Source: Cellulomonadaceae bacterium
GTDB lineage: Bacteria > Actinomycetota > Actinomycetes > Actinomycetales > Cellulomonadaceae
DNA: 6,898 bases
Assembly: GCA_031282935.1 (NCBI GenBank)
Contig: JAITCS010000168.1
Coordinates: 1 to 6,898, forward strand
Direction of reading: 5' to 3'
Within the stretch, counting starts at the first letter, position 1. Each line of letters opens with the position of its first letter. Below the pieces are notes generated by a model that did not search any database, had not been told where the DNA came from, and worked only from the letters and a program-made list of their open reading frames with translations. Both the position numbers and the translations under genes were made by a program. Below are positions 1-5,648 of the stretch, piece after piece.

Positions 1-585
1 TTCATTGCGTTCGCCAAGCCCGCGCACCCGCTCAAGGACAACGCCGGTGACGGTGGCGCGGTCACAGCCGGGGCCGACGTACACGAGTTGTTCCTAGCGA
101 ACTTCTTTGCGCAGTCCAAGGCGCTGGCGTTCGGTAAAACCCCTGATGAGGTGCGGGCCGAGGGCACACCGGACGCGTTGGTACCCGCGCGCACGTTCAG
201 TGGAAATCGTCCGTCCACCTCGATCCTGGCTCCCGAGTTGACGCCGTCAGTGTTGGGCCAGTTGATTGCGCTGTACGAGCACCTCACTTTTGTGCAGGGC
301 ATCGTGTGGGGCATTGACTCCTTCGACCAGTGGGGCGTGGAGTTGGGCAAGAAGCTGGCCTTGCAGGTGGCTCCGGCGGTGTCCGGCTCCGAGGGCGCTT
401 TGGCCAATCAGGACCCGTCCACGCGCATGTTGGTCACCAAGTATCGCGAGCTGCGGGAGGCGGCGAGTTTCCCCGGCGGCAAGGACGTTGAACTGAAGGC
501 GCACTCCGAGGTGGCTACGGTCGCGGAGCCGAAGCGCCGGGTTGGTACTCGGAAGGCGAAAGCCGCGCCGGAGGCCGCCTCGTAA
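1..585 (+). CDS. pgi: Glucose-6-phosphate isomerase, C-terminal 194 residues (5' end outside window)
   Basis: Cytoplasmic glycolytic/gluconeogenic enzyme that interconverts glucose 6-phosphate and fructose 6-phosphate. The frame is open from base 1 and ends in TAA at 583-585. The segment [14 protein letters not shown] (codons at about 310-351) matches the second phosphoglucose isomerase signature; its final Lys (349-351) is the conserved active-site lysine of the family. Upstream, [10 protein letters not shown] and the [14 protein letters not shown] helix region also fit Pgi. The family normally ends just after a segment like [13 protein letters not shown] (E. coli Pgi stops there), but this protein continues for 42 more residues, with a basic, alanine-rich end ([18 protein letters not shown]). 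The N-terminal part with the catalytic base and other substrate contacts is not in the window. No functional link to the next genes is apparent. An R1 half-repeat (GGTTGA) begins 9 bases after the stop codon. Confidence 0.96.
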   Translation, partial: FIAFAKPAHPLKDNAGDGGAVTAGADVHELFLANFFAQSKALAFGKTPDEVRAEGTPDALVPARTFSGNRPSTSILAPELTPSVLGQLIALYEHLTFVQGIVWGIDSFDQWGVELGKKLALQVAPAVSGSEGALANQDPSTRMLVTKYRELREAASFPGGKDVELKAHSEVATVAEPKRRVGTRKAKAAPEAAS

Positions 586-592
586 TACGCCG

Positions 593-634
593 TTGGTTGA
601 GGCATTCCGTTGGTTGAGCCCCGTCGAAACCACC
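593..634 (+). repeat. R1 repeats downstream of pgi: one half unit and one full unit
   Basis: A half unit, TTGGTTGA, at 593-600 is followed by GGCATTCCG and then a full unit, GGTTGAGCCCCGTCGAAACC, at 612-631, followed by ACC. The full unit is one base longer than the commonest R1 form in this window (GGTTGAGCCTGTCGAAACC). The same half unit / ATTCCG / full unit order recurs after the hydrolase gene at 4621-4662, so the arrangement itself is repeated and not just the word. R1 is weakly palindromic at its ends (GGTT...AACC). Confidence 0.8.
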
Positions 635-666
635 GGAGCCAAGTGACTTAACATAGTGCGCTGCGT

Positions 667-725
667 TTTTAGGCTTCTGCCAACTCGGCTGCGCCAGGTT
701 TAAGGGCGCGGTGTTACCGCGCAGT
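667..725 (+). repeat. R2 repeat, copy 1 (59 bp, ends in a 7-bp hairpin)
   Basis: This copy aligns without gaps to 4720-4778 with 49 of 59 bases identical by my hand count. It starts TTTTAGGC and ends with the hairpin GCGCGGT-GTT-ACCGCGC followed by AGT. The hairpin arms are identical in all three copies while the three loop bases differ (GTT, GCA, GCT read in the R2 direction), which points to selection on, or copying constraint from, the stem. It sits in the convergent gap between pgi and lacI, with R1 units on both sides. No open reading frame of note lies in it. Confidence 0.8.
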
Positions 726-736
726 GTTGTTGTGCC

Positions 737-793
737 GTGGTTTCGACAGGCTCAACCAACAGAACCTCCGGTGGTTGAGCCTGTCGAAACCAC
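737..793. repeat. Perfect inverted pair of R1 units (22-bp arms, 13-base loop)
   Basis: The arm at 737-758 (reading GTGGTTTCGACAGG then CTCAACCA) is the exact reverse complement of the arm at 772-793, with a 13-base spacer at 759-771. Each arm is one R1 unit. As RNA this would form a long, very stable stem-loop in either direction, and it lies between two genes that point at each other (pgi and lacI). It could therefore serve as a bidirectional terminator or 3'-end stabiliser, although no T-run follows either arm. The form resembles paired REP-type elements of other bacteria; that comparison is an inference. Confidence 0.85.
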
Positions 794-848
794 CAGCGAG
801 CTCACTACCCGATGTATTGGTCTCGGTCAGTCACCCGAAACCACCTTC

Positions 849-1904
849 TCAACCGGCGAGTGGCGCTGGGCCGGTGGTCCCACGCTTCACCACGCGGGCC
901 GGAACCCGAATGTGCTGCTCCACGTGCTTGCCCTTGAGCATGTCAATCACCATGTCAAAAGCTTTCGCGCCGATTTCTTGCAGCGGCTGTGCCACCGTGG
1001 TCAATCGCGGCTCTGCCATGGCAGCCTCGGGAATGTCATCGAACCCGATCACCGAAAGTTGCTCTGGAATCATTATGCCCAACTCGTGGGCGGCGTCAAT
1101 TACGCCGAACGCGGACTGGTCGTTGGCCGCGAAAATCGCGGTCGGACGGTCGTTCTGCTGCAACATCTCCAGCGCAACCTCGTACGCCCACTCGCGCCGA
1201 TAGCCGCCGTCCCGAATCCAGGCGGGGTTTGGGTCAATCCCGGCGTCCAGTAAAGCCTGGCGCCAAGCGCGCTCGCGCACCAGCGCCGATTCCAAGTCAA
1301 GCCGCCCGCGAATGTGCCCTATCTTAGTGTGCCCCAGCTCCAAAAGGTACTCAGTCGCGGCCCGCGCGCCCGCCTCGGAATCACAATCCACAAAGGGCGG
1401 GCCGTCCGGGTCGTGATAGGGGTCAATCGCCACAATGGGCATTTTGGTGCGGGGCAAGGTCACGGTGGGGGTCACTATGATGGCACCGTCAATGAGGGTG
1501 CCGGCCAGGCGGGACACGGAACGGCGCTCCCAACCGACCTCGCGGTCGTCAGCGATGGCGCCCGAGTAGGCGAGCAACTGGTAGTCGCGCCCTAGGGCGT
1601 GTGCTGAAATGCCTTTGAGTATTTCAGTGGAGAAAGGCTCAAAGCCGCCCAGCAGGATTCCGATCACGTTGGTGGAGCCGCGTCGCAGTGACGAGGCCAC
1701 GATTGAGGATTCGTAGCCGAGCTTTTCCACTACTGTCATCACTTGGGCAGCGGTGGCGGGGGCCACCCCGTAGCGGCCGTTGACCACTTTGGAAACTGTG
1801 GCAACCGAAACGCCAGCTTCACGCGCGACATCATGAATGGTAACTCTGGAGGCGTTCGGCGCGTCGAGCGCCACGGCTACCTCGTCAAGTGGCAGATCGG
1901 TCAT
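849..1904 (-). CDS. LacI-family transcriptional repressor (351 aa)
   Basis: Sugar-responsive DNA-binding regulator. An N-terminal helix-turn-helix lies at about residues 22-45 (VTIHDVAREAGVSVATVSKV then VNG), followed by the hinge helix near residues 67-75 with the family's minor-groove leucine in SSLRR. A periplasmic-binding-protein-like ligand and dimerisation domain covers about residues 79-343 (starting NVIGILLGG; ANDQSAFGVIDAAHELG and LSVIGFDD are typical family segments). The total length is normal, though about 20 residues precede the HTH, slightly long; an in-frame GTG at residue 11 is an alternative start. No Shine-Dalgarno is visible before the ATG. It is transcribed divergently from the family 3 glycoside hydrolase and probably represses that gene and itself; the inducer is likely a mono- or disaccharide but cannot be read from sequence. 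Its stop codon lies in GGTTGA, an R1 half-repeat. Confidence 0.93.
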   Translation of the reverse strand: MTDLPLDEVAVALDAPNASRVTIHDVAREAGVSVATVSKVVNGRYGVAPATAAQVMTVVEKLGYESSIVASSLRRGSTNVIGILLGGFEPFSTEILKGISAHALGRDYQLLAYSGAIADDREVGWERRSVSRLAGTLIDGAIIVTPTVTLPRTKMPIVAIDPYHDPDGPPFVDCDSEAGARAATEYLLELGHTKIGHIRGRLDLESALVRERAWRQALLDAGIDPNPAWIRDGGYRREWAYEVALEMLQQNDRPTAIFAANDQSAFGVIDAAHELGIMIPEQLSVIGFDDIPEAAMAEPRLTTVAQPLQEIGAKAFDMVIDMLKGKHVEQHIRVPARVVKRGTTGPAPLAG

Positions 1905-1960
1905 AAGGTAAACGTTATCGTAAATTTTCTAAACCGTTTGCGACGGCGCCGAAATTGTAC
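1905..1960. promoter_or_regulatory. lacI-hydrolase divergent control region with candidate operators and lacI promoter
   Basis: This is AT-rich compared with its surroundings. Two candidate operator half-palindromes are visible: GTAAACGTTATC at 1908-1919 (core AACGTT) and TAAACCGTTTGC at 1930-1941 (AAAC/GTTT arms around one base). Both resemble the CG-centred palindromes bound by LacI-family proteins but are imperfect. On the - strand, TACAAT at 1959-1954 is a good -10 hexamer for lacI, which would put the second palindrome at the transcription start and fit autorepression. TACGAT at 1922-1917 is an alternative -10. No convincing -35 is seen. Assignments rest on motif likeness only. Confidence 0.4.
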
Positions 1961-2002
1961 CATTTTCCGTGCCCGCTAGCCCCTTTGGCCTCCTTGAGCG
2001 GG

Positions 2003-2017
2003 TATGGTGGGTCTGTG
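2003..2017 (+). promoter_or_regulatory. Candidate leaderless promoter -10 and start of the family 3 hydrolase gene
   Basis: TATGGT at 2003-2008 is followed by exactly six bases (GGGTCT) and then GTG at 2015. A TANNNT hexamer six bases before the start codon is the usual layout of actinobacterial leaderless genes, in which transcription begins at the first base of the start codon. There is no good Shine-Dalgarno at a normal distance. This is the main reason for preferring GTG 2015 as the start. No clear -35 is visible. Confidence 0.4.
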
Positions 2018-4627
2018 ACCAACGAAGCTGCACTCCCCATCACCCCGGCCCCTCAAACCCCGGCGGTTGAGGCGCACAATCCCGCCCGCCCGCCTGTCGA
2101 AACCCCGGCGCCCCAACCCATCGAATCCTCGGCCCCCAAGCACCTAGCCCACGCCGACGAAATCCCGTACTGGCCCCAAGTGTCCCAGCGGGTCGCCGAC
2201 CTGCTAGGCAAAATGACCCTAGAGGAAAAGCTCGCCCAAATCGTGAGTTTCTGGCCGGATCAGGGCGGCAACGTGGTGGCGCCGATGCAGGGCGAAATGG
2301 CCACCGGATCTGCGGGGCGCACCCTGCCGGAGATCACTGAGCACGGGCTGGGCCAGTACACTAGGGTTTATGGCACCAGGCCGGTGGAACCGGCGGCGCG
2401 GGCGGCTTGGTTGTGGGATGAGCAGCGGCGGCTCAAGCGCGATACGCGGCTTGGGATTCCGGCGTTGGTGCATGAAGAGGTGTTGACCGGGGTGGCGGCG
2501 TGGCAGGCGGCGACGTTCCCGGCGCCGTTGGCTTGGGGCGCCACTTTCGACCCGGATTTGGTGTACGAAATGGGCCATTTGATTGGGCAGTCCATGAAGC
2601 AGATGGGCGTGCATTTGGGGTTGGCCCCCGTTTTGGATGTCATTCGTGACCCGCGTTGGGGGCGCACTGAGGAAGCGATTTCTGAGGACCCGTATGTGGT
2701 TGGCACTATTGGCACTAAATATGTTCAGGGTATGCAGGCTGCGGGTGTGGACGCCACTTTGAAGCATTTTGTCGGATATTCGGGCACTAAAGCGGGGCGT
2801 AATCATGCGCCTTTGGAGGCGGGCCCTCGTCAAATTGCAGACATTTATTTGCCGCCTTTCGAGATGGCTGTTTTGGATGGCAACGTTCGCTCAGTAATGG
2901 CGTCTTACAATGAAATTGACGGTATTCCTTCGCACATTAATTCTGAATTGTTGTCTGATATTTTACGCGGGGAGTGGGGCTTTACCGGCACAGTGGTTGC
3001 AGACTATTTCGGTGTGGCGTTTTTGAACGTTATGCACGGGGTGGCTGGCGACCGCGCTGACGCCGCTGCTCAGGCTCTGATGGCCGGGTTGGACGTAGAG
3101 TTGCCGGGCATGGACGCTTATCCTTTGCTGGTGGAAAAGGTGGCCGACGGTTCTTTGGACGAGCGTTACATTGACCGCGCGGTTTTGCGTCATTTAGCGC
3201 AAAAAGAGGCTTTGGGGTTATTGGATGAAACTGTTTATGAGGATGAACCTCCGGCGGTTATAGATTTAGATACCCCCGAACATCGCAGTGTGGCAGCAAA
3301 GTTGGCGGAGGAATCCATTGTATTGTTGTCAAATCTCCCAACCAGCAACGGAAACCCTGTTCTCCCGCTATTTGGCGCCAACCAACTAAACCCCGCAAAA
3401 ATCGCTTTGATTGGCCCTAATGCCGATTCGCGGGAGGCTTTGCAGGGTTGCTATTCTTTCGCTAATCACATTTTGGCGCATTTCCCCGATACTCCTTGGG
3501 GTTTCGATATTCCGACTGTAAAAGAGGGGTTGGAGCACGCCAGCGGCCCGCACCATCCACAAATCGTTGAGGCTTTCGGTTGCGAGGTTGAGGGCGATGA
3601 CCGCAGCGGGTTTGCGGCTGCCGTGGCCGCAGCGGCCGAGGCGCAGGTTGCCATCGTGGTGGTGGGCGACCGCGCGGGTCTGTTCGGCCGGGGCACTGTG
3701 GGCGAAGGCAACGACGCGGAGAGCCTGGAACTGCCTGGAGTGCAGCGCGAACTAGTGGAGGCCATCGTGGCCACCGGGACGCCCACTGTTATGGTTTTGC
3801 TGGTGGGGCGCCCGTACCTGCTAGATTGGGCGCTGCCCTCTGGCAATCCACTGCTCACGTCCGAAGAGAAAGCGGCCGAAAACGCGCGCAAGCCTGCCGC
3901 TGTGCTGTTCTGCCCGTTCCCTGGTGAAGAGGGCGGCAACGCCATTGCGGACATCATTTACGGCAACATCAACCCCAGCGGTCGGCTGCCTTTGTCCTTG
4001 CCGCGCTCGGCGGGCGCTCAGCCGTACTCGTATTTGCACCCCATGTTGGGGGGCGCCTCTGATGTGACCAGCACGGATTCCACGCCCACCAGGCCGTTCG
4101 GGTTTGGGCTTTCGTACACCGATTTTGCTTACAGCGATTTGGTGGTCACCAATCCGCAGGTCGCAGCGGGGCGCAGTTTCCAGGTGGAGGTTACGGTTAC
4201 CAACACTGGCGAGCGCACCGGCACTGATGTGGTGCAACTGTACGGCCGCGATCTGATTGGCGCCACGCCGCGCCCAATGGTGGCCTTGTTGGGGTATCAG
4301 CGGGTATTTTTGCAACCAGGCGAGTCCAAGCGCCTCAGTTTTGACGTGCCCACAACTCGGTTTGCTTTCACTGATCGCTCCCTGCAGCGCGTGGTCGAGC
4401 CGGGCGAGGTCGAGCTCTGGGTGGCGTCGCACTCGGGCGTGCCCGCAGGCGGGTTTGAGGATGTCCGCGCTACCACCGGCGGGGCCATCACCAACAAAAA
4501 GCGCGCCGTCAAGGCGATACTGCCGGGCACCACCACCCCCCGCGTGCGCCTAAACATCACGGGCGACCTGCACAAAGTCACCACAGCAGACAAACGCTGG
4601 GTAACCGCCACCGTTTCCGGTGGTTGA
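2015..4627 (+). CDS. Family 3 glycoside hydrolase (beta-xylosidase/beta-glucosidase type), 870 aa, cytoplasmic
   Basis: Releases terminal beta-linked sugars from oligosaccharides with retention of configuration. Numbered from the GTG: a Pro/Ala-rich, probably disordered segment (1-50); the N-terminal TIM-barrel domain (about 55-400) with the substrate-binding KHF motif at 250-252 and the nucleophile Asp330 in TGTVVADYFG; the C-terminal alpha/beta domain (about 430-670) with GEGNDAESLELPG, whose Glu564 is the likely acid/base; FGFGLSYT near 694-700; and a fibronectin III-like domain (about 710-800). ADYFGVAFL and the following DVELPG resemble the bacterial beta-xylosidase branch more than E. 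coli BglX, but xylose versus glucose specificity is not decidable here. There is no signal peptide, so it probably acts on imported oligosaccharides. Divergent from lacI, its likely regulator. A TTG at 1955 would add 20 residues but has no supporting signal. The stop codon lies within an R1 half-repeat, and an R1 unit seems split inside the Pro-rich region. Confidence 0.93.
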   Translation: MTNEAALPITPAPQTPAVEAHNPARPPVETPAPQPIESSAPKHLAHADEIPYWPQVSQRVADLLGKMTLEEKLAQIVSFWPDQGGNVVAPMQGEMATGSAGRTLPEITEHGLGQYTRVYGTRPVEPAARAAWLWDEQRRLKRDTRLGIPALVHEEVLTGVAAWQAATFPAPLAWGATFDPDLVYEMGHLIGQSMKQMGVHLGLAPVLDVIRDPRWGRTEEAISEDPYVVGTIGTKYVQGMQAAGVDATLKHFVGYSGTKAGRNHAPLEAGPRQIADIYLPPFEMAVLDGNVRSVMASYNEIDGIPSHINSELLSDILRGEWGFTGTVVADYFGVAFLNVMHGVAGDRADAAAQALMAGLDVELPGMDAYPLLVEKVADGSLDERYIDRAVLRHLAQKEALGLLDETVYEDEPPAVIDLDTPEHRSVAAKLAEESIVLLSNLPTSNGNPVLPLFGANQLNPAKIALIGPNADSREALQGCYSFANHILAHFPDTPWGFDIPTVKEGLEHASGPHHPQIVEAFGCEVEGDDRSGFAAAVAAAAEAQVAIVVVGDRAGLFGRGTVGEGNDAESLELPGVQRELVEAIVATGTPTVMVLLVGRPYLLDWALPSGNPLLTSEEKAAENARKPAAVLFCPFPGEEGGNAIADIIYGNINPSGRLPLSLPRSAGAQPYSYLHPMLGGASDVTSTDSTPTRPFGFGLSYTDFAYSDLVVTNPQVAAGRSFQVEVTVTNTGERTGTDVVQLYGRDLIGATPRPMVALLGYQRVFLQPGESKRLSFDVPTTRFAFTDRSLQRVVEPGEVELWVASHSGVPAGGFEDVRATTGGAITNKKRAVKAILPGTTTPRVRLNITGDLHKVTTADKRWVTATVSGG
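2065..2104 (+). repeat. R1 unit apparently split by 21 bp, inside the hydrolase coding sequence
   Basis: GGTTGAG at 2065-2071 and CCTGTCGAAACC at 2093-2104 are together an exact R1 unit, interrupted by 21 bp (2072-2092), a whole number of codons. The two pieces encode the V18-E19 and P27-V28-E29-T30 parts of the Pro-rich N-terminal segment of the hydrolase. An exact 12-base match plus the other half nearby is hard to ascribe to chance in a window this size. The segment precedes the catalytic domain, so an insertion there would probably be tolerated. Confidence 0.55.
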
Positions 4628-4704
4628 ACAGTTATTCCGATGGTTGAACCCTGTCGAAACCCTAAAAACGCACTTACCCGATGGTTGAGCCTGTCGAAAC
4701 CACC
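4621..4704 (+). repeat. R1 repeats at the hydrolase 3' end: one half and two full units
   Basis: The half unit TGGTTGA at 4621-4627 contains the stop codon of the hydrolase gene. Full units follow at 4642-4661 (GGTTGAACCCTGTCGAAACC) and 4683-4701 (GGTTGAGCCTGTCGAAACC), each preceded by CCGA and spaced about 41 bp apart. The half unit and first full unit are separated by a segment ending ATTCCGA, matching the layout downstream of pgi. All are in the same orientation, so they do not form one large hairpin. A further R1 fragment, GAAACCAC, is at 4779-4786, right after R2 copy 2. Confidence 0.8.
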
Positions 4705-4719
4705 TAGCCAAAGGGGAGG

Positions 4720-4778
4720 TTTTAGGCCTCTGCTAACTTTGCTGCGCCAGCTTTGGCGGCGCGGTGCAACCGCGCAGT
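4720..4778 (+). repeat. R2 repeat, copy 2 (59 bp)
   Basis: Same orientation and length as copy 1 at 667-725, with 49 of 59 identical positions. It starts TTTTAGGC and ends with the hairpin GCGCGGT-GCA-ACCGCGC then AGT. It lies in the convergent gap between the hydrolase and the PIN-domain toxin. Together with copy 1 it forms a direct repeat around the lacI-hydrolase pair; together with copy 3 it forms an inverted repeat around the toxin-antitoxin operon. A further GTTTTAGGC at 4798-4806 overlaps the toxin stop codon and may be a remnant of another R2 start. Confidence 0.8.
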
Positions 4779-4800
4779 GAAACCACTACCACCGACTGTT

Positions 4801-5211
4801 TTAGGCGGCGGGCGGGCGGTTTGGGTCATCGGTTATGGGGTCCAACACTTCAAAAGCCAATGCCTTAGCCGCGCGCGCCATTTGGGCGTCGTGGGTGACG
4901 ATTATCGGGTTATCGTTGCGGATTCTTTCTGCCGATGCGATGTGGATAGCGTCGGCACCGCTTAAAGCCCCTGGAATTGCGGCAGCTTCCTCCATCAGGT
5001 CATTGTCAACCTTGAGCAATAAGATGTCTTGCAAATAGTCCTGTGCAATGGATCTGTTTACTACATGAAGGACCTCTGGTTTTAGGAAACTTGAAGATAT
5101 AAAGACATCTCCGCGCGCATCTGCCTCTTGAAACCAAGCTACGGCTGCGGGTGAACGGCGAGTTATTATCCCCACCAGGACATTTGTGTCAATATACCAG
5201 GTTCTCACCAT
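4801..5211 (-). CDS. vapC: PIN-domain ribonuclease toxin, VapC-like (136 aa)
   Basis: Likely toxin of a type II toxin-antitoxin module; PIN toxins are Mg2+-dependent RNases that cut tRNA, rRNA or mRNA when not held by the antitoxin. The acidic active-site set of the fold is complete: Asp8 in YIDTNVLV, Glu46 in FLKPEVLHVV, Asp87 in SGADAIHIASA and Asp108 in IIVTHDAQMARAA. The length is typical and the whole chain is one PIN domain with a short Pro-rich tail. The ATG overlaps the end of the upstream antitoxin gene in ATGGTGA (7-bp overlap), which implies translational coupling and fixes this start. The RNA target cannot be read from the sequence. The gene appears intact, with no missing catalytic residue. 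Confidence 0.9.
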   Translation of the reverse strand: MVRTWYIDTNVLVGIITRRSPAAVAWFQEADARGDVFISSSFLKPEVLHVVNRSIAQDYLQDILLLKVDNDLMEEAAAIPGALSGADAIHIASAERIRNDNPIIVTHDAQMARAAKALAFEVLDPITDDPNRPPAA

Positions 5212-5486
5212 TCCAGATACCGCCGCCGGGCGCGATCTTCGAGAGCCATTTCCACGCCGTCAATATCGGTTGAAATGGTTGGCCGTATTCGTCCGGGTTG
5301 GCGATTTTGGGCGGGTTCAGCCAGACCAGCTTCGATCAGCGCGGCCAGGGTTTTTGGTGGTGCCTTTACTTTGGTGAGCTTGTATGCCGGTGAACCTTGC
5401 CGCATGATCACCACATCCTCGGTGTCGGCGAGCCTGGTGGCCTGGGATGGGTTTCGGTTAAACTCGGTCATTGTCAGCGTTGTCAT
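5205..5486 (-). CDS. Phd/YefM-family antitoxin (93 aa)
   Basis: Antitoxin partner of the downstream PIN toxin and first gene of the operon. The N-terminal half (about residues 4-42) has the Phd/YefM pattern: a short strand, a helix (TEFNRNPSQATRLAD), and the paired strands DVVIMRQGSPAYKLTKV, where the RxGxPxxxL core is characteristic. This part dimerises and binds operator DNA; the charged C-terminal part (about 60-93, ending ALEDRARRRYLEW) is where such proteins wrap the toxin. Antitoxin-first order and a 7-bp overlap with the toxin are standard. The first ATG (5486) is favoured because TAGAGT lies six bases upstream, a leaderless layout; an ATG five codons later (5471) is the alternative. 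Phd-type antitoxins with PIN toxins are a known mixed pairing. Confidence 0.85.
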   Translation of the reverse strand: MTTLTMTEFNRNPSQATRLADTEDVVIMRQGSPAYKLTKVKAPPKTLAALIEAGLAEPAQNRQPGRIRPTISTDIDGVEMALEDRARRRYLEW

Positions 5487-5500
5487 GGTACTACTCTAGT
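5484..5500 (-). promoter_or_regulatory. Candidate leaderless promoter and operator of the toxin-antitoxin operon
   Basis: Read on the - strand, TAGAGT (5498-5493) is followed by AGTACC and then the antitoxin ATG at 5486. This matches a -10 hexamer placed for transcription to start at the A of ATG. The overlapping ACTAGAGTAGT (arms ACTA/TAGT around GAG) is a small palindrome covering the -10, a plausible but weak site for antitoxin autorepression. No -35 match is evident. Confidence 0.35.
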
Positions 5501-5522
5501 GCTTTGTCTGCCGGATGGCCTG

Positions 5523-5580
5523 ACTGCGCGGTAGCACCGCGCGCGTTAACCCCTGTGGAAAAGTGGGCAGATGCCTAAAA
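5523..5580 (-). repeat. R2 repeat, copy 3 (58 bp, inverted orientation)
   Basis: The reverse complement starts TTTTAGGCATCTGCC and ends GCGCGGT-GCT-ACCGCGC-AGT, matching the ends of copies 1 and 2 (14 of the first 16 and 19 of the last 21 bases versus copy 1), while the middle has diverged and is one base shorter. It is the only copy in a divergent gap, between the antitoxin gene and dnaK. It faces copy 2, so the two bracket the toxin-antitoxin operon as inverted repeats with their hairpin ends inward. No R1 unit accompanies it. Confidence 0.7.
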
Positions 5581-5648
5581 AGCAGGGGGAGCGCAAACAT
5601 TTTGGGCGTGGTTCCGGTTCTCTTTTAGCGAAACGCGGAAGTTAGGGG

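Noticed and set aside
711..1253. A 180-codon open frame on the + strand opposite lacI
   Set aside because: It begins in the repeat region and runs antisense to the well-supported LacI-family gene; its translation shows no recognisable domain, and long antisense frames are common in GC-rich DNA.
1955..2014. An upstream TTG start for the glycoside hydrolase, adding 20 residues
   Set aside because: There is no ribosome site or promoter at the right distance, the extra residues resemble nothing in the family, and the region overlaps the lacI promoter. GTG at 2015 has a -10 hexamer six bases upstream.
2015..2170. Signal peptide at the start of the hydrolase
   Set aside because: The N-terminus is Pro/Ala-rich, with acidic residues, no basic start followed by a hydrophobic core, and no lipobox, so export by the usual routes is not supported.
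2219..2833. A 204-codon open frame on the - strand inside the hydrolase gene
   Set aside because: It is antisense to the conserved GH3 catalytic domain, rich in Arg, His and Pro as expected of a shadow frame, and has no recognisable motif.
593..4704. R1 units considered as a CRISPR array
   Set aside because: The units are only 19-20 bp, occur in both orientations, have irregular or very short spacing, and there are no cas genes in the window.
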